NCBI GenBank assembly: GCA_964016875.1
Contig: OZ024736.1
Coordinates: forward strand, 4,099,001-4,163,000
Origin: Fallopia convolvulus
Lineage: Eukaryota; Streptophyta; Magnoliopsida; Caryophyllales; Polygonaceae
DNA length: 64,000 nt
Direction: 5' to 3'
The position numbers and the translations under genes are program-made. Below are positions 41,401 to 52,620 of this stretch, piece by piece. The notes beneath the pieces were generated by a model. It did no database searches, was not told the origin of the DNA, and saw only the letters and a program-made list of their open reading frames with translations. The number at the start of each line of letters is the position of its first letter. Position 1 is the stretch's first letter.

Positions 41401-41800
41401 TAAATTATCTACATATGATCGCCTCCTCTTCTTAGATGTGGAGCCGGGTTGTCGTCTTTCTGGGGCTGAGCTGGAGACTCATGATCATCTCTTTTTTGAG
41501 TGTCCATACTCGAAAAAAGTATGGAGGGAGGTGAGAAATAGATTCAAGATCTGGGGCGCCGCTTGCTCGGTGGGGCGCGCCTCAGAGTGGCTGCGTCGGC
41601 GCGCCAAGGGCCGGAGTTGCATTGCTCGCGGAAGGATTTTTGCCTTATCCGCCACGGTTTACTACTTGTGGCATGCTCGAAATGCTTGTATTTTTGATAA
41701 TAACCTCATTCCCCACGAGGTGACCATTAGGTTGATTATTACTCATGTTTTTAGACTACTCTATGATATTTACCCCATTTGTATGGTTGAGAGATTATAG
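38459..41800 (+). pseudogene. LINE L3 ORF2 (endonuclease-RT-zf-RVT), two nonsense codons
   Basis: One frame of 1,113 codons. Endonuclease: MKIVAWNIQG, CGIFETK, VLGDFNCV, WSKID then TGA at 39047-39049 (where CGA/Arg stands in L1), continuing LVNPSWF and LSDHKPALV. RT: APGPDGFSAKFF, RPISCCNVVYKIISK, QSAFVEGRLMSDN, NIDLAKAYDS, GLRQGDPLSPFLFF, then HLIIADDIVLFCRGD, in which Phe of FADD reads Ile. Thumb: FPFRYLGIPIS, SFAGRRELIISVLQG. TGA 41090-41092 precedes LWVRWIHHRY. C-terminal zinc-binding region: WAKHNTPKHAFILWL, CRLSGAELETHDHLFFECPYS, where the first knuckle's second Cys is Ser. Confidence 0.93.
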
Positions 41801-41966
41801 TTTGTATGTGTGCGTAGTTTGGATGGCTTGCATGCTTTTCCAGTTGCGCGTGTTTTGGCATAGTTAGGAAGGCCTGCGTGCTTTTCCTTTTATGCTTGTT
41901 TGTAATTGCTTTTTTATCCGCTTAGTAGGATCATATTAATACGAATTAACCATTCAGCAAAAAAAA
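41801..41966 (+). other. L3 3' UTR with hairpins and poly(A)
   Basis: T1 41866-41888: AGGAA/TTCCT around GGCCTGCGTGCTT; an extra GGCTTGCATGC lies at 41825-41835. T2 41916-41931: ATCC/GGAT. Ends CGAATTAACCATTCAGC plus 8 A. Confidence 0.65.
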
Positions 41967-42115
41967 GAAAGAGTGAGTCTCAGTGAGTAGTGCCCCCTAG
42001 AGAGAGAAGCTCTCCCCTCTCTCTACTTTCCACCCCATCGGCGTTCCTTACATTTCCCCACCGACCATTAGGCTCCGGCAAGGGACCTCCTCTCGAGAAC
42101 CTTGCACCACGCCCA

Positions 42116-42139
42116 CGGTGGTATCCTCTCGAACCACCG
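42116..42139 (+). other. L4 5' UTR hairpin H2
   Basis: CGGTGGT pairs with ACCACCG around the 10-base loop ATCCTCTCGA. An H1-like but weaker pairing lies just upstream (about 42080-42103). Confidence 0.65.
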
Positions 42140-42340
42140 CCAGGTTGGAGTAGAACCGGTGGAACAAGGTCGCCGGAAAACACAAAGTCGCCGGAAAATC
42201 GCACCTTTTGCTTTGCTTCTTCCCCTTTTCCCCATTTTCTTCACTCGCGCCCTCACCTCACCGCCTCTCGGCACCAAGCACTCATTTGCTCTCGGTTTTC
42301 AACCTCACCGGTGAAAGACCCTCCTTGGCCAAACTCGGCC

Positions 42341-44203
42341 ATGGGGAAAAAAGGTTCAAATGCTCCCACGAAATCCAAAGAGGATACAACATCAAGAAAG
42401 CAACATGAAGTGAAAGTCCTAATGATGAAAGAAGGGAAGAATGCTAGTAGCGTAGAGCTTTCCAAGAGAAAAGAAAAAGAGACTCCAAGTCTCAAAACCA
42501 CCATGGAAATACAAGAGAGCATGCTAGAGATGGAGCAAGATGATGATTTGGAAGCCTCAAATGACAAAGATGAAGGAAATGAGCTAGAAATGGTGACCAA
42601 TGGAAGAAATGAGCTCTCCGACGAGGAAGAGGAGATATCGGCGATCAACTTGGCACCAAACCCATCGGCGCAGGCGCCGGCACAGAAAAGTACAATCGGC
42701 GGCGTCCTAGGGCTCAACATGTTGGCGCAAGACAAGGATGTCCAAAACCCTAGCTTGCTCTCCAAGGAGGAGCTACCAAACAAAAAGTCAGATGGGATTG
42801 TCTCCAAAAACAAGGTGGGGACCGATTTTGGAAGAATACTCAAAAGGGTAAACTCTACCCCCTCCTTATCATCTTGCCATACCCTTGTCTCCCCATTTTT
42901 TGGTAAAAACTCTCAAATTGTCCCATGTGATCCACCAACATCCATTGCAGCCGCCACCCACACCATTCTTGCCTTAAACAACACCCACTCACCCACCAAC
43001 CCCCCCAACAACAAGGCCCTACCCCCCATTTCAAAAAATCAAACAAACTCCCTCCAAAAAATCCCAACGGTCACCCACCGAGGCGCGCCATTGCCCGCCG
43101 CGATCACCGAGCCGAGAACTCTCGCCAAGCGCGCGCCCTTGCCACCGCCACCACGATCCAACGCCAACCTCGCCCAGGCGCGCCCCCAAGGCCAACCTCG
43201 TGAGCCACCGAAACCCACACCACCCCCGGGCCACATTGGCATGAGCCGATCCGCGCCCCGACCCTATGCCCAAGTAGCGGCGCGCCAAGGCGCGACTCCT
43301 TACCCCGGTTTTAACCAAAAGAAGAATTTCATGAACTCGGGGCTAGGTGGAAAACTAGAATTCATCCCACCCACTACCTCTCGTGCCAAGATCAAAATTG
43401 CCGATGCAATGCCCAAACAACAAGTGTGGGGTTGGTCTCTACTTGGCCAATATGTTGGTTTTTACCCCGGGAACTTCTTGATCAACGAAATGAGGAAACA
43501 ATGGGGTGTGAGATCAAGATTTAGAGAGGAAGAAGGTTGGATGATTTTTAACTTTGATAGTGAGGAAGATTGTGACAAGGTCCTCCAAGGGGGACCATAT
43601 TTCATACATGGCAAGCCTCTCATACTCAAACACATCCCGGACAAGTTCGCTTTCAATAGAAAAGATATAGCCACCATCCCATTGTGGGTGCGCTTGTATG
43701 GGCTAGCCAAGGATTGTTGGACCACACCGGTGCTTAGCCTCGTAGCTTCCTATGTTGGAAAACCACTATACATGGACCCGGGGACCTACGAAGGCAAGCG
43801 AGGATCCTATGCGCGAGTCCTCACGGAGATCAACTTTGCCTCGCCGATTGTGAGAGAGGTAGGTATAGATTTTGATGATGGCATTTCCCTTGATTGTGCT
43901 TGCTTAATTGAGAATGAGCCATTATATTGTGATGTTTGTTGCTCGTTTGGGCATGAGAACAAGAAGTGCACTTTCAATGAAAAGAAAGATGCGGTAGGAG
44001 TTTTGGCTAGGCGATCCACCAAGGGCTCAAAGAGCATTGCTCGAAGAGTGGAAGAACCGGCCGGGGATGGCGGTGCCTTGGGGACCCTAGTCGACAAGAG
44101 TGCCCCATCGAGTGAATCTACTGGGAAGGGCCCAATCTCCCCTAGAACCGAAACTATAGCGGATACCGACTCACCGAAGGGGGGAATCAATCTCGGAGAG
44201 TAA
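42341..44203 (+). pseudogene. LINE L4 ORF1, C-terminally frameshifted
   Basis: ATG 42341 (MGKKGSNAPTKS) is the family start; open upstream codons lack that motif. 620 codons to TAA 44203. N-terminus Lys/Glu-rich, middle Pro/Ala-rich with several GCGCGCC-encoded segments. Core: KNFMNSGLGGKLEF, VWGWSLLGQYVGFYPGNF, GGPYFIHGKPLIL, PDKFAFNRKDIATIPLWVR, knuckle CDVCCSFGHENKKC. A one-base slip near 44199 (GGAGTAAGG) ends the frame; the shifted frame stays open through a Lys-rich stretch into the RT domain (44277 onward). Confidence 0.9.
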
Positions 44204-46990
44204 GGGAAAAAATGAGAAACACAATGAGTGGGAAACACAAACACAACATCCAAAACAAAAAGGGGGGAATCAAAAGGTGAGTGACAAAGGAAAGAACAAA
44301 GTGAGAGAGGGAGGTCAAACACAATCACCAAGTTTCAAGTTCTTCAATATGTGGGCCGAGCATCCAAGATTTCAAGACTTGATCCGGGAAAAATGGGAAA
44401 CTCAATTACTAGGGACCTATCAATTCCGGTTGTGCCAACTCCTCAAGAAGCTAAAAGAACCATTGAGGAAATTAAACCAAGCCGAGTTTAGTCATATTTC
44501 CACGAGGGAAAGCGAGGCCAACCTTGCATACACCAAAGCCCTTGAGGAGTATAGATTAAATCTGAGGTCGGAGGAAAAAAGAATTGAGATGGAAAGAGCC
44601 GGCCGAGACATGAAGAGGCTAGGAGACGCCGAGGCTAGTTTCCTTGGCCAACAAGCCAAATCGAGACATCTCATCCATAGTGACCGGTGCACCAAGTACT
44701 TTCATGGTCTCATGCGTGCCAACACTAGGCGCGCCGCTATTACCTCGGTGCACCGGGCACAAGGCGCGCCCACGACATCAATTGAGCAAGTGGCGGCCGA
44801 GTTTGGGAGCTTCTTCAAAGGGTTATTCGGGTGTGAGCAAGCGGTGGGCGCGCCGGACCCGGGGGCGTTTGCGAGGGGTGCACGGGTCTCAACCCCGGAT
44901 GCCATCTCGCTTACTCGTCCGGTGTCAATAAATGAAATTAAAGAGGCGCTTTGGTCCATGGGAGATGACAAAGCTCCGGGCCCCGATGGGTACAATGCAA
45001 AGTTTTTCAAAACAACATGGGAGATCATCGGGCCCGAAGTGTGTGCGGCCATTAAAGAATTCTTCACCAACACCAAGCTCCTCCGCCAAATGAACCATAC
45101 CACCATCTCCCTCATTCCAAAAATTCCTAACCCCACCCGTGTTGAACATTACCGACCAATCTCATGTTGCAATGTTGTCTACAAGTTGATCTCAAAAATT
45201 TTGACCACTCGGCTATCCACATGCCTTAGCCCCCTCATAGATCCGGCCCAAAGTGCATTTGTAGAAGGAAGATTGATGTCCGACAACATTCTCCTTGTCC
45301 AACAATTATTGAGGAAGTATGAGGTGAAGCGTGAAACTAGAAGATGCTTCCTCAACGTGGATCTTGCCAAGGCATATGATACAATTTCTTGGAAGTTCCT
45401 CCAATTTGCTCTTGACAACATTGGAATTCCTACAAAATTCATTGATTGGGTCATGGAGTGTGTCACCACCGCTAGCTACTCCATTAAAATCAACAAAGGC
45501 ATACACGATTTCTTCCCCGGCAAACGAGGCCTCCGACAAGGTGACCCCCTCTCTCCCCTACTCTTTGTCATTTGCATGGAGTATTTGTCTCGGTTGATCA
45601 AGAAAGAAACCGTGAGGAGGTTCAATTTTCACAAAGATTGTGCTAGTTTGAGGCTCACACACTTAATCTATGCCGATGATGTGGTTTTATTTTGCCGAGG
45701 GGATTTGAAGTCGGTCAAAATACTCATGGGGTGCTTGAAAAAAATTGAAGGCTTGAGTGGGTTAGCGGTAAATGTGAGTAAATTCTTCATATTCCTTGCC
45801 TCCGTCCCGGAAAGCGAACGACCCGGCCTCATTAATGAAACTGGGTTTAAGGTTGGCTCTTTTCCATTCCGGTATTTAGGAATCCCCATAACCCCCTATG
45901 ACCTAAAAGTAGCACAATATAAACCACTTCTTGATAGGATTGGGGGGTACTTAAACACTTGGGCAAAAAAACGACTTTCCTTTGCCGGGCGCCGGGAACT
46001 TATAGCCTCGGTCCTCCAAGGATGCGAGGGTTTTTGGCTCTCGATCCTCCCTACACCCACCACGGTTCTTGCTAGCCTAAATGCCCTTTGTCGGGACTTT
46101 CTTGGGGCCATCTGAGGGTAAAATGGAGTGAGGTGTGTTTACCACAAAAAGAGGGGGGTCTAGGCCTTAGGAACCTCAAGTTATGGAACCTAAGCTTCAT
46201 GACCAAGCACTTCTGGCACATAGCTAGTCGAAGGGAGAGCCTTTGGGTTCGATGGTTCCACCACACACACCTTAATTTGGCCGAGGCATTGGATTGGAGG
46301 CCGAGGAAGAAAGAATCGGGGCTACTCAAGGCCATCTCTAGAGCTAGAGCCGGCGTAGGAAGGCTTGATCAAGGGAAAGAAGGAATCATGGATACACTTG
46401 CAAGTTGGGTTCATGAAGGCAAGTTCAAAGTGGCCCGAGCATATGAGGCCTTGAGAGTGAAGCAAGAAAATGTCATTTGGCATAAGCAAGTGTGGAGAAA
46501 GAATAACACGCCTAAGCACACTTTTATTCTATGGCTTGCTATCAAAGGTAGACTCTCCACCTATGACCGCCTCTTTTTCATGGATATTGAGCCGGATTGT
46601 AGACTTTGTGGTGCGGAGTTGGAGACACACGAGCACATCTTTTTCACTTGCCCCTACACTAGGGACATATGGAAAGCGATGCGAGCTAGATTTGGGATCC
46701 CCGGGGAATTCCACTCCATCGCTAGCACCGTTGCGTGGCTCGCTCGGCGCGCCCGTGGCCGTTCTTGCAAGGCCTCGGCGCGGCACTTTGCACTCTCGGC
46801 GGCGGTGTACTATGTATGGCCCGCTCGGAATGCTAAGGCCTTGGACAACAACTTGATACCAAAAGATGTCATTGCTCGGCTAGTTATTACACATGTCTTT
46901 AGATTACTTTATGATATGTACCCCTCTTGTGAGGTGGCTTGCATGGCTTGCATTGCTCGACAGCGGTGTACTTTTGTAGTCATGTTTTGA
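44204..46990 (+). pseudogene. LINE L4 RT/zf-RVT lacking endonuclease
   Basis: The frame through 44277-46115 begins in ORF1-type Lys-rich sequence and passes directly to FKFFNMWAEHPRFQDLIREKW, so everything encoding the endonuclease is missing. RT motifs are intact: APGPDGYNAKFF, RPISCCNVVYKLISK, QSAFVEGRLMSDNILL, NVDLAKAYDTISW, GLRQGDPLSPLLFV, HLIYADDVVLFCRGD, FPFRYLGIPIT, SFAGRRELIASVLQG. A frameshift near 46105 moves to the frame ending 46990, which has GGLGLRNLKLWN, WRKNNTPKHTFILWL and CRLCGAELETHEHIFFTCPYT. Without an endonuclease it could move only by using existing nicks or help in trans. Confidence 0.92.
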
Positions 46991-47166
46991 TGATTGGCGT
47001 AGTTTGGCATAGCTAGGGAGGCTTGCATGCTTACCCTTATGTGCCTAGTTTTTGGTTAGGTGGTACACATGCCACCCTACGGTTTTTGTATAGCCAGATT
47101 GTACCACCCTTCCAAGGGATTTTACACTCACACTTAATCGAATTAGCATTTCAGCAAAAAAAAAAA
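46991..47166 (+). other. L4 3' UTR with hairpins and poly(A)
   Basis: T1 47015-47037: AGGG/CCCT around AGGCTTGCATGCTTA. T2 47107-47118: CCCT/AGGG. Ends CGAATTAGCATTTCAGC plus 11 A. Confidence 0.6.
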
Positions 47167-47287
47167 AGAAAGAGTGAGTCTAAGAGCTCTCAGTAGTAGT
47201 GCGCCCCTCTAGAGTGAGAAACTCTCTCCTCTCTCTAGAAACCATTCGGCCTTCCCTCTCCCATCCACCACCAGTTCCAAGCTCCGG

Positions 47288-47349
47288 CGAGGGCACACCT
47301 CACGTGGCCCTCGTCCCCGAGCACTCGGCGGCATCCTCACGAGCCGCCG
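47288..47349 (+). other. L5 5' UTR tandem hairpins H1 and H2
   Basis: H1 47288-47313: CGAGGGC/GCCCTCG. H2 47326-47349: CGGCGGC/GCCGCCG around loop ATCCTCACGA. The stem differs from L1-L4 at several paired positions on both sides. Confidence 0.65.
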
Positions 47350-47521
47350 TCGTGCCGGAGCAACCGGTGGCCCGTGGGTTGGACCGGATTTGCGCACCAC
47401 CACCACAAAAGCTCTCGCCCTCCTCTCTTTCCTCTTTTTTCCCTCCGCCTTCACCACCGCCGGTTTGAGCCACCACTAGCTCCGCCGGCCAAAGGCCGCA
47501 CCTCCCTTGGCCTCCTTGGCC

Positions 47522-50262
47522 ATGGGGAAGAAGAAAAAGGAAGAGCCTCCACCTAGCAAGGAGGAAATGAAGAAGATGAAAGGGAAATCTCCCATGGAGT
47601 TTTCGAGTGAAGATGTGCAAGGCATGGAAATCCTAGTGAGCAACATCATCACACTAGGCGATTTAGGAGAGTTGATGGATATGGTGAGTGAAAGTGAAGA
47701 AGCTTATGAAGATTGGAAGGAAGCCATGGCTAATGGCAAGGTTGAAGATGAATCCTTGAAGAAGGAAATGGAGAACAACCACCAAAGCAACATGAAATTG
47801 CTCACCCTTCTTCGAAGCAAGGAGAAAGAGCTAGTGACCAAGGAAATCGAATTGGCAAAGGAGATGAATGCTACCACCAAGGATGAAATTGAGAAGCAAA
47901 ATTAAGCTTGGGAGAAAATGATGTCATTTCATCCAAATGATGAACAAGCTTACTTGGAGCATGTGAGAAGTTGTGAGAAATCTTTGGAGGAATCCTTGAA
48001 CAACAAGGGAAGTGAGGATGAGTTTGAGCATGAGGAAGTTGTGTCTCACACAAGATGGATTTTGTTCGATGAAGAGGATGAGTTTGATGATTATTTTGAA
48101 CTCCAACCGGCGAGTGATGTGCTACCGGCTACATCCATCAATTCCCTCTTTAAAAGAGGTTTCTTGAATGATCTTGCCAAGAAGGGAAGCAAGGAGGAAG
48201 CTAGGAAGAAAGAGGGCAAAAAATTGAGCAAAAAACAAGTGGTCGGCGCCACCACCACCGCACCACCACCACCGGAAAAGGGCGCGCCGCCGCCGGAGCT
48301 TCCAAGCTTGGAGTCGGCCATGGTAGACAAGGTGGGAGACAAGGTTGAAGGTGGTCCCAACACAAAGTCACATGTCTTGCCAAGTACAAAAGATGCTTTG
48401 GAAGAAGATGTTGGAAGCACACCAAATAAGGTAAAGTCAAACACCTCTTTTCTACCTTGTCATACTCTTGTACACTCTACTTTGGGTAATTTGACTCTAG
48501 AAGAGTCACATGACTTGCAAGAACCCCTTGTAGCCGCCACCTCCCTTTCTCCTCTCAAGCAAACCCTAATCTCATCTTTTTTCCATCCAAACCCACATAA
48601 AAGCTTAGCCCCACAAAAAAATCCCAACAAAGATGTGGTCCCCTCATTGCCATCTCAACTTGCCACCTCCACCATGTCCCCACAAGTTCAAATTTTGGAG
48701 GCAAATGTTCAAACATTGCCTTCTACTTCCAAAAATCCCTTGATCACCCCACCAACCAACAAAAAAGATGCACCCTCAACCACTTCCATTTCAATCCCAA
48801 ACCCACCCCACAAAACCGTGCCAAGCCACACCCGCACCACTGAGGCGCGCCTTGATCCCTCAAACACTCTCGGCCATGCCACCCACCTAGCGCGCCCCAA
48901 CCAAAACCTCGAGTGGAGGCCGGTGGATCCTAGACCGCGCCACTCTCTTCCCACCACCCAACCAAGCGCGCCCATTGGACCCCGGAAAAAATCCTATGCG
49001 GCCGCCCTTGCCAACCTAAGCACGCCGAACGCCCATGCAAATCCAATCGGCCCTAGGCCACACCCATCGAACCAAAAATCCAAGACCCATTTTATGAATG
49101 CCGGTTTGGGAGCAAATTGACCTACACACCACCCACCTCAAATAGAGTGGCCATAAAATGCTCCGAGGCCTTGCCACGTGAAGTAGTGTGGGGATGGACA
49201 CTCATTGGCCAATATGTGGGTCGACACCCGGGCCATTTCCTCATAAATGAAATGATCAAGTCATGGGGAGTGAAAGCCAAGTACCGGGAAGAAGAGGGAT
49301 GGTTTGCATTCAAGTTTGGATCCGAGGAAGAAATGGACAAAGTTATATAAGGCGGTCCCTATTTCATACACGGAAAGCCCTTCCTCCTTAAGCATGTTCC
49401 CGACAAGTTTTATTTTAATAGGAAGGATGTGGCCACTATCCCCTTATGGGTTCGGTTCTATGGCCTTGCCCAAGAATTTTGGACACCTCCAATACTTGGC
49501 CGAATTGCTTCTCAAATGGGAAAGCCTCTCTACTTAGACCCGGTTACAAATGAAAGAAAAAGGGGAGTATATGCACGAGTGCTAGTAGAGATCAACTTTG
49601 CTCAAGAAATCTCAAGAGAGATTGGCCTTGATTTCGATGATGGTATTTCTCTCGAGTGCCAATGTTTGATAGAAAATGAGCCACATTATTGCAAGAAATG
49701 TTGTGCATTTGGACATGATCAAGAGGGATGCACATTTAAGGACAAAAAAGAGGGGGTGGGAATCAAGGCTAGGAGAACCTCGAATTCACAACCGAAGATT
49801 GACAAGGAGGTGGGAGAACCGAGTTCCAAGGATAAAACCGTGGCCACCCTGAAGGGCACCAAAACGAACATGCTTGTGCCAACACAAGTCATCTTGGCAC
49901 CAAGCATGGAGAAAGCCAAGGATAGAAGGGAAGAGAAAATAGTGGAAGAGCACCAAAGCCACTCGACAAGTGACAACTCTTCCACGCAAGGAAACTCTAG
50001 CATGGGCACCGACTTGATATCCTCGAGTGATGAGCAACAAGACGAGGTGGAACATGGGAACAAGAGAACCGAGGATGAAGGGAGCAATGACGAAGAGGAA
50101 GAACCTCAAAATGATCAAGAATGGACGACGGTGACAAGGAAAAACAAGTCCCCACCGAAGACGGTGCCGATCCTTGGCCTTCGAGCACGGAACAAATGGG
50201 CCGCCCTACCGCCCGGGAGGACCACAAGGCGCGCCGCTAGGGCCGCAAATCAGCCCCCCTAG
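47522..50262 (+). pseudogene. LINE L5 ORF1 with extra N-terminal helical region, two stops and one frameshift
   Basis: ATG 47522 (MGKKKKEEPPPS). The first about 220 codons form a Glu/Lys-rich, heptad-like segment (EEAYEDWKEAMANGK, LLRSKEKELVTKEIEL) absent from the other units, with TAA at 47903-47905 in the same frame as what follows. Core follows a one-base loss near 49108 (GLGANLTY region): VWGWTLIGQYVGRHPGHF, TAA at 49348-49350 where GGPYFIHG should begin with Gln, then PDKFYFNRKDVATIPLWVR and knuckle CKKCCAFGHDQEGC. Ends LRARNKWAALPPGRTTRRAARAANQPP. Confidence 0.88.
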
Positions 50263-50534
50263 ATTTGGACCCATGATTGTGCTAGGATGATGTTAGATTG
50301 TGGTGATGTATGCTCTAATTTTCCCCATGTTTGTAGGATGATGTTATAATTTCGAACTTGGTTTGTCATGTATGTTTTGACTATTCGGAACATAGTATGG
50401 GTGGCCTACGTGCCCTCCCATGTATGCCCGGATAGGACTCGCTTGTACTAGCCCTTGCGGCTCATATTCTATCTATCTACTCCGAATTTACCGCTCCTCC
50501 CCCTATTTGGGGGGGCAAGCAAAAAAAAAAAAAA
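50263..50534 (+). other. L5 3' UTR with hairpins and poly(A)
   Basis: T1 50397-50421: ATGGG/CCCAT around TGGCCTACGTGCCCT. T2 50450-50462: AGCC/GGCT with loop CTTGC. Ends CGAATTTACCGCTCC, a C-run/G-run pair, GCAAGC and 14 A. Confidence 0.65.
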
Positions 50535-50624
50535 GAAAGAGTGAGTCTAGAGTGAGAAACTCTCTCCTCTCTCTAGAACCCTTTCGGCCTCCCACCCCCA
50601 TCCACCACCGGTTCCAAGCTCCGG

Positions 50625-50686
50625 CGAGGGCACACCTCACGTGGCCCTCGTCCCCGAGCACTCGGCGGCATCCTCACATGCCGCCG
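50625..50686 (+). other. L6 5' UTR tandem hairpins H1 and H2
   Basis: H1 50625-50650: CGAGGGC/GCCCTCG. H2 50663-50686: CGGCGGC/GCCGCCG around loop ATCCTCACAT. Confidence 0.6.
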
Positions 50687-50848
50687 CCGTGCCGGAGCAA
50701 CCGGTGGCCCTTGGGTTAGGCCGGTCTTGCACACCATCCACCAAAACACACTCGTCCTTTCCTCTTTCTTCCGCCTCTACCACCGCCGGTTTGAGCCACC
50801 ACTAGCTCAGCCGGCCTTTGGCCGCACCCCCTTGGCTTCACCTAAGCC

Positions 50849-52098
50849 ATGGGCAAAAAGAAGAAGAAGGTGCGATTCAAGGATTCTAGCAAAAAGGGTT
50901 CGAAAGGAAACATGGAAAATTCAGCCATGAATGCGTCTCCCAAACTCACCACCATGGGTGAACTTTTGAATTTGGCCATGGACAATGCAAAGGAGAGTGC
51001 TCCATCCGAAGAAAATGAAGAAAATGAAGAAGAAGAAGATGAATACCGATAGGAAGAGGGCTGGTTGCTCTTCAAATTTGAGTCCGAAGAAGATCGAGAC
51101 AAAGTTCTCCAATGGGGGCCCTATTTCATACATGGCAAACCCCTCCTCCTCAAGCATGTGCCGGATAAGTTTGCATTTAACCGCAAGGATCTTGCCACCA
51201 CTCCTCTATGGGTCCGATTCTATGGCCTCTCAAGTGAATTTTAGACCCCGGAAGTGCTTGGACGAGTGGCCTCTCAAGTTGGCAAACCGCTCTTATTGGA
51301 CCCCGTTACCGATGGACGCAAAAGAGGTTCGTACGCTCGTGTCCTCATTGAAATAAATTTTGCTAAAGAGATTGTGCGTGGAACCTCAATAGATTTTGAT
51401 GATGGAGAGTCGGTTGATTGCACCTTTCTCTTTGAGAACGAACCGCTCTATTGTAAAGGATGTTGTTCTTTTGGGCACGAGGAAATTGTTTGCAAACTTA
51501 AGGAAAAGCGAGAGGGTGTGGGAATAATGCCTAGGAGAACCTCAAATAGCTCGAATGGGGTAAACCGAATGGGGGGGGGGAATCACTTCCTATAGATGCC
51601 TCGGCCCCTAGCCCACAAGCCCCAGCCTTGACCGTGCCACCACCCGAAACCACACCCCAAATCCTTCCCAACCAACCCGGCACCTTGGCCTTAGATCATA
51701 TGCCGAGAGAAATAGGTACCGTTGAAGAGCAAAATGAGGAATTAGACGATGAAGAGGAAGACCAAAGCTCTAGCACCAATGAAACCCCCGATAGCCTGAG
51801 CAAGACCGAAGTTGACTCTAGCATCACTTTGAACACCTTGAATTGTGCCTCCACGAGTGATGACACCGGGCATAGCGAAGAAGGTGACAAGGCCGAGAAT
51901 GGATCCAAGGATGAGAGGTCCGAAGAAAATATCACCATGAGTGAGGAATTGGTGCAAGATGAAAAAGGAAATGAGAGTGAAGAAGAGAACTCCACTACTA
52001 TGGTTGTCGTTGCACTCGAGGCACAACCGCGTTGGAAGGTCAAACCGCCACGCCGGATCTTACGGAGCGCGACTAGAGCGGCCATGATGCCTCCCTAG
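50849..52098 (+). pseudogene. LINE L6 ORF1, internally deleted
   Basis: ATG 50849 (MGKKKKKVRFKD). After an acidic stretch (EENEENEEEEDE) the frame jumps directly to the YR.EEGW part of the core, so several hundred codons up to and including GLGGKL and LLGQYVG are missing; the join is in frame, but TAG 51050-51052 now interrupts it. Another TAG at 51242-51244 (SSEF.TPEV). Remaining core: GPYFIHGKPLLL, PDKFAFNRKDLATTPLWVR, knuckle CKGCCSFGHEEIVC. A run of nine G near 51571 shifts frame, and the acidic tail ends RWKVKPPRRILRSATRAAMMPP. Confidence 0.87.
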
Positions 52099-52378
52099 TG
52101 CGCACTTAGTCAAGTTTAGTCAAGTTGTATCCTAGATAAGATGGTTCAAGATATGTGTTAGCGCTAGTTTGATTTGATTATGTTTTTAGCGTAGTTTGGG
52201 TGGCCTGCATGCCATCCATTTGCGCCCCGCTTATGCTTTTGTTTAGACCACTCGGGGCATTACATGGAAGCCTACGTGCCCACCCATGGGTGGTCCGTCT
52301 GGGACTTTGCTTGTATTAGCCCTTCGGGGCTCATATTCTCTTACATTTATCCGAATTAACATTTCAGCAAAAAAAAAA
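52099..52378 (+). other. L6 3' UTR with hairpins and poly(A)
   Basis: Two T1-type elements: GGGTGGCCTGCATGCCATCC near 52197-52216, and 52264-52287 with ATGG/CCAT around AAGCCTACGTGCC. T2 52318-52331: AGCCC/GGGCT with loop TTCG. Ends CGAATTAACATTTCAGC plus 10 A. Confidence 0.65.
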
Positions 52379-52512
52379 GAAAGAGCTCTCAGTAAGAAAG
52401 AGCTCTCAATGTAGTAGTGCGTTTCCTTAGAGAGAGAAACTCTCATCTCTCTCCTCCCCTCCCAACCAAAACTGCTTGCTTTCTTCCCCCTCTCACCGGC
52501 GTTCTAGCGCCG

Positions 52513-52540
52513 GCAAGGGCGCGCCACTCTTGGCCCTTGC
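52513..52540 (+). other. L7 5' UTR hairpin H1
   Basis: GCAAGGGC pairs with GCCCTTGC around GCGCCACTCTTG. Immediately upstream CCGGCG/CGCCGG (52496-52513) could form a second, different hairpin. Confidence 0.55.
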
Positions 52541-52620
52541 TCCCACAACCAACCCGCACCTAGCCACGCCACCACAAACACGTCCTTGGCCTAGCGCCGC
52601 CTCCATCGGCCGTTTTGGCC

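Larger units (their letters stand above)
35955..41966 (+). mobile_element. LINE unit L3: full-length, three nonsense codons only
   Basis: Begins GAAAGAGTGTGTCTC straight after the L2 A-run and ends CATTCAGC plus 8 A. ORF1 (36225-38462) and ORF2 (38459-41800) overlap by ATGA. The only lesions I find are TAG at 36522, TGA at 39047 and TGA at 41090, all in otherwise open frames. This is the best reference copy in the window. Confidence 0.93.
41967..47166 (+). mobile_element. LINE unit L4: endonuclease deleted, ORF1 joined to RT
   Basis: Starts GAAAGAGTGAGTCTC after the L3 A-run and ends ATTTCAGC plus 11 A (about 47156-47166). It carries ORF1 and the RT/zf-RVT part of ORF2, but the ORF1 C-terminus, the ORF2 start and the whole endonuclease are absent, the join lying near 44335. 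It diverges clearly from L1/L3 and forms its own variant. Confidence 0.92.
47167..50534 (+). mobile_element. LINE unit L5: ORF1-only 'half-LINE'
   Basis: GAAAGAGTGAGTCTAAGAGC 5' end, 5' UTR, a long ORF1 in three pieces, 3' UTR, 14 A. No ORF2 sequence. ORF1 ends in the native basic C-terminus before the 3' UTR, as in L2 and L6. Confidence 0.87.
50535..52378 (+). mobile_element. LINE unit L6: short ORF1-only 'half-LINE'
   Basis: The shortest unit (1.84 kb): 5' UTR, an internally deleted ORF1, 3' UTR, 10 A. Its 5' UTR is closest to L5 (long shared blocks around the hairpins). No ORF2. Confidence 0.86.

Noticed and set aside
50470..50534. Rho-independent-like terminator at the C-run/G-run before the L5 tail
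   Set aside because: Eukaryotic context; it is part of the LINE 3' end next to poly(A), so a bacterial-type terminator is not meaningful.
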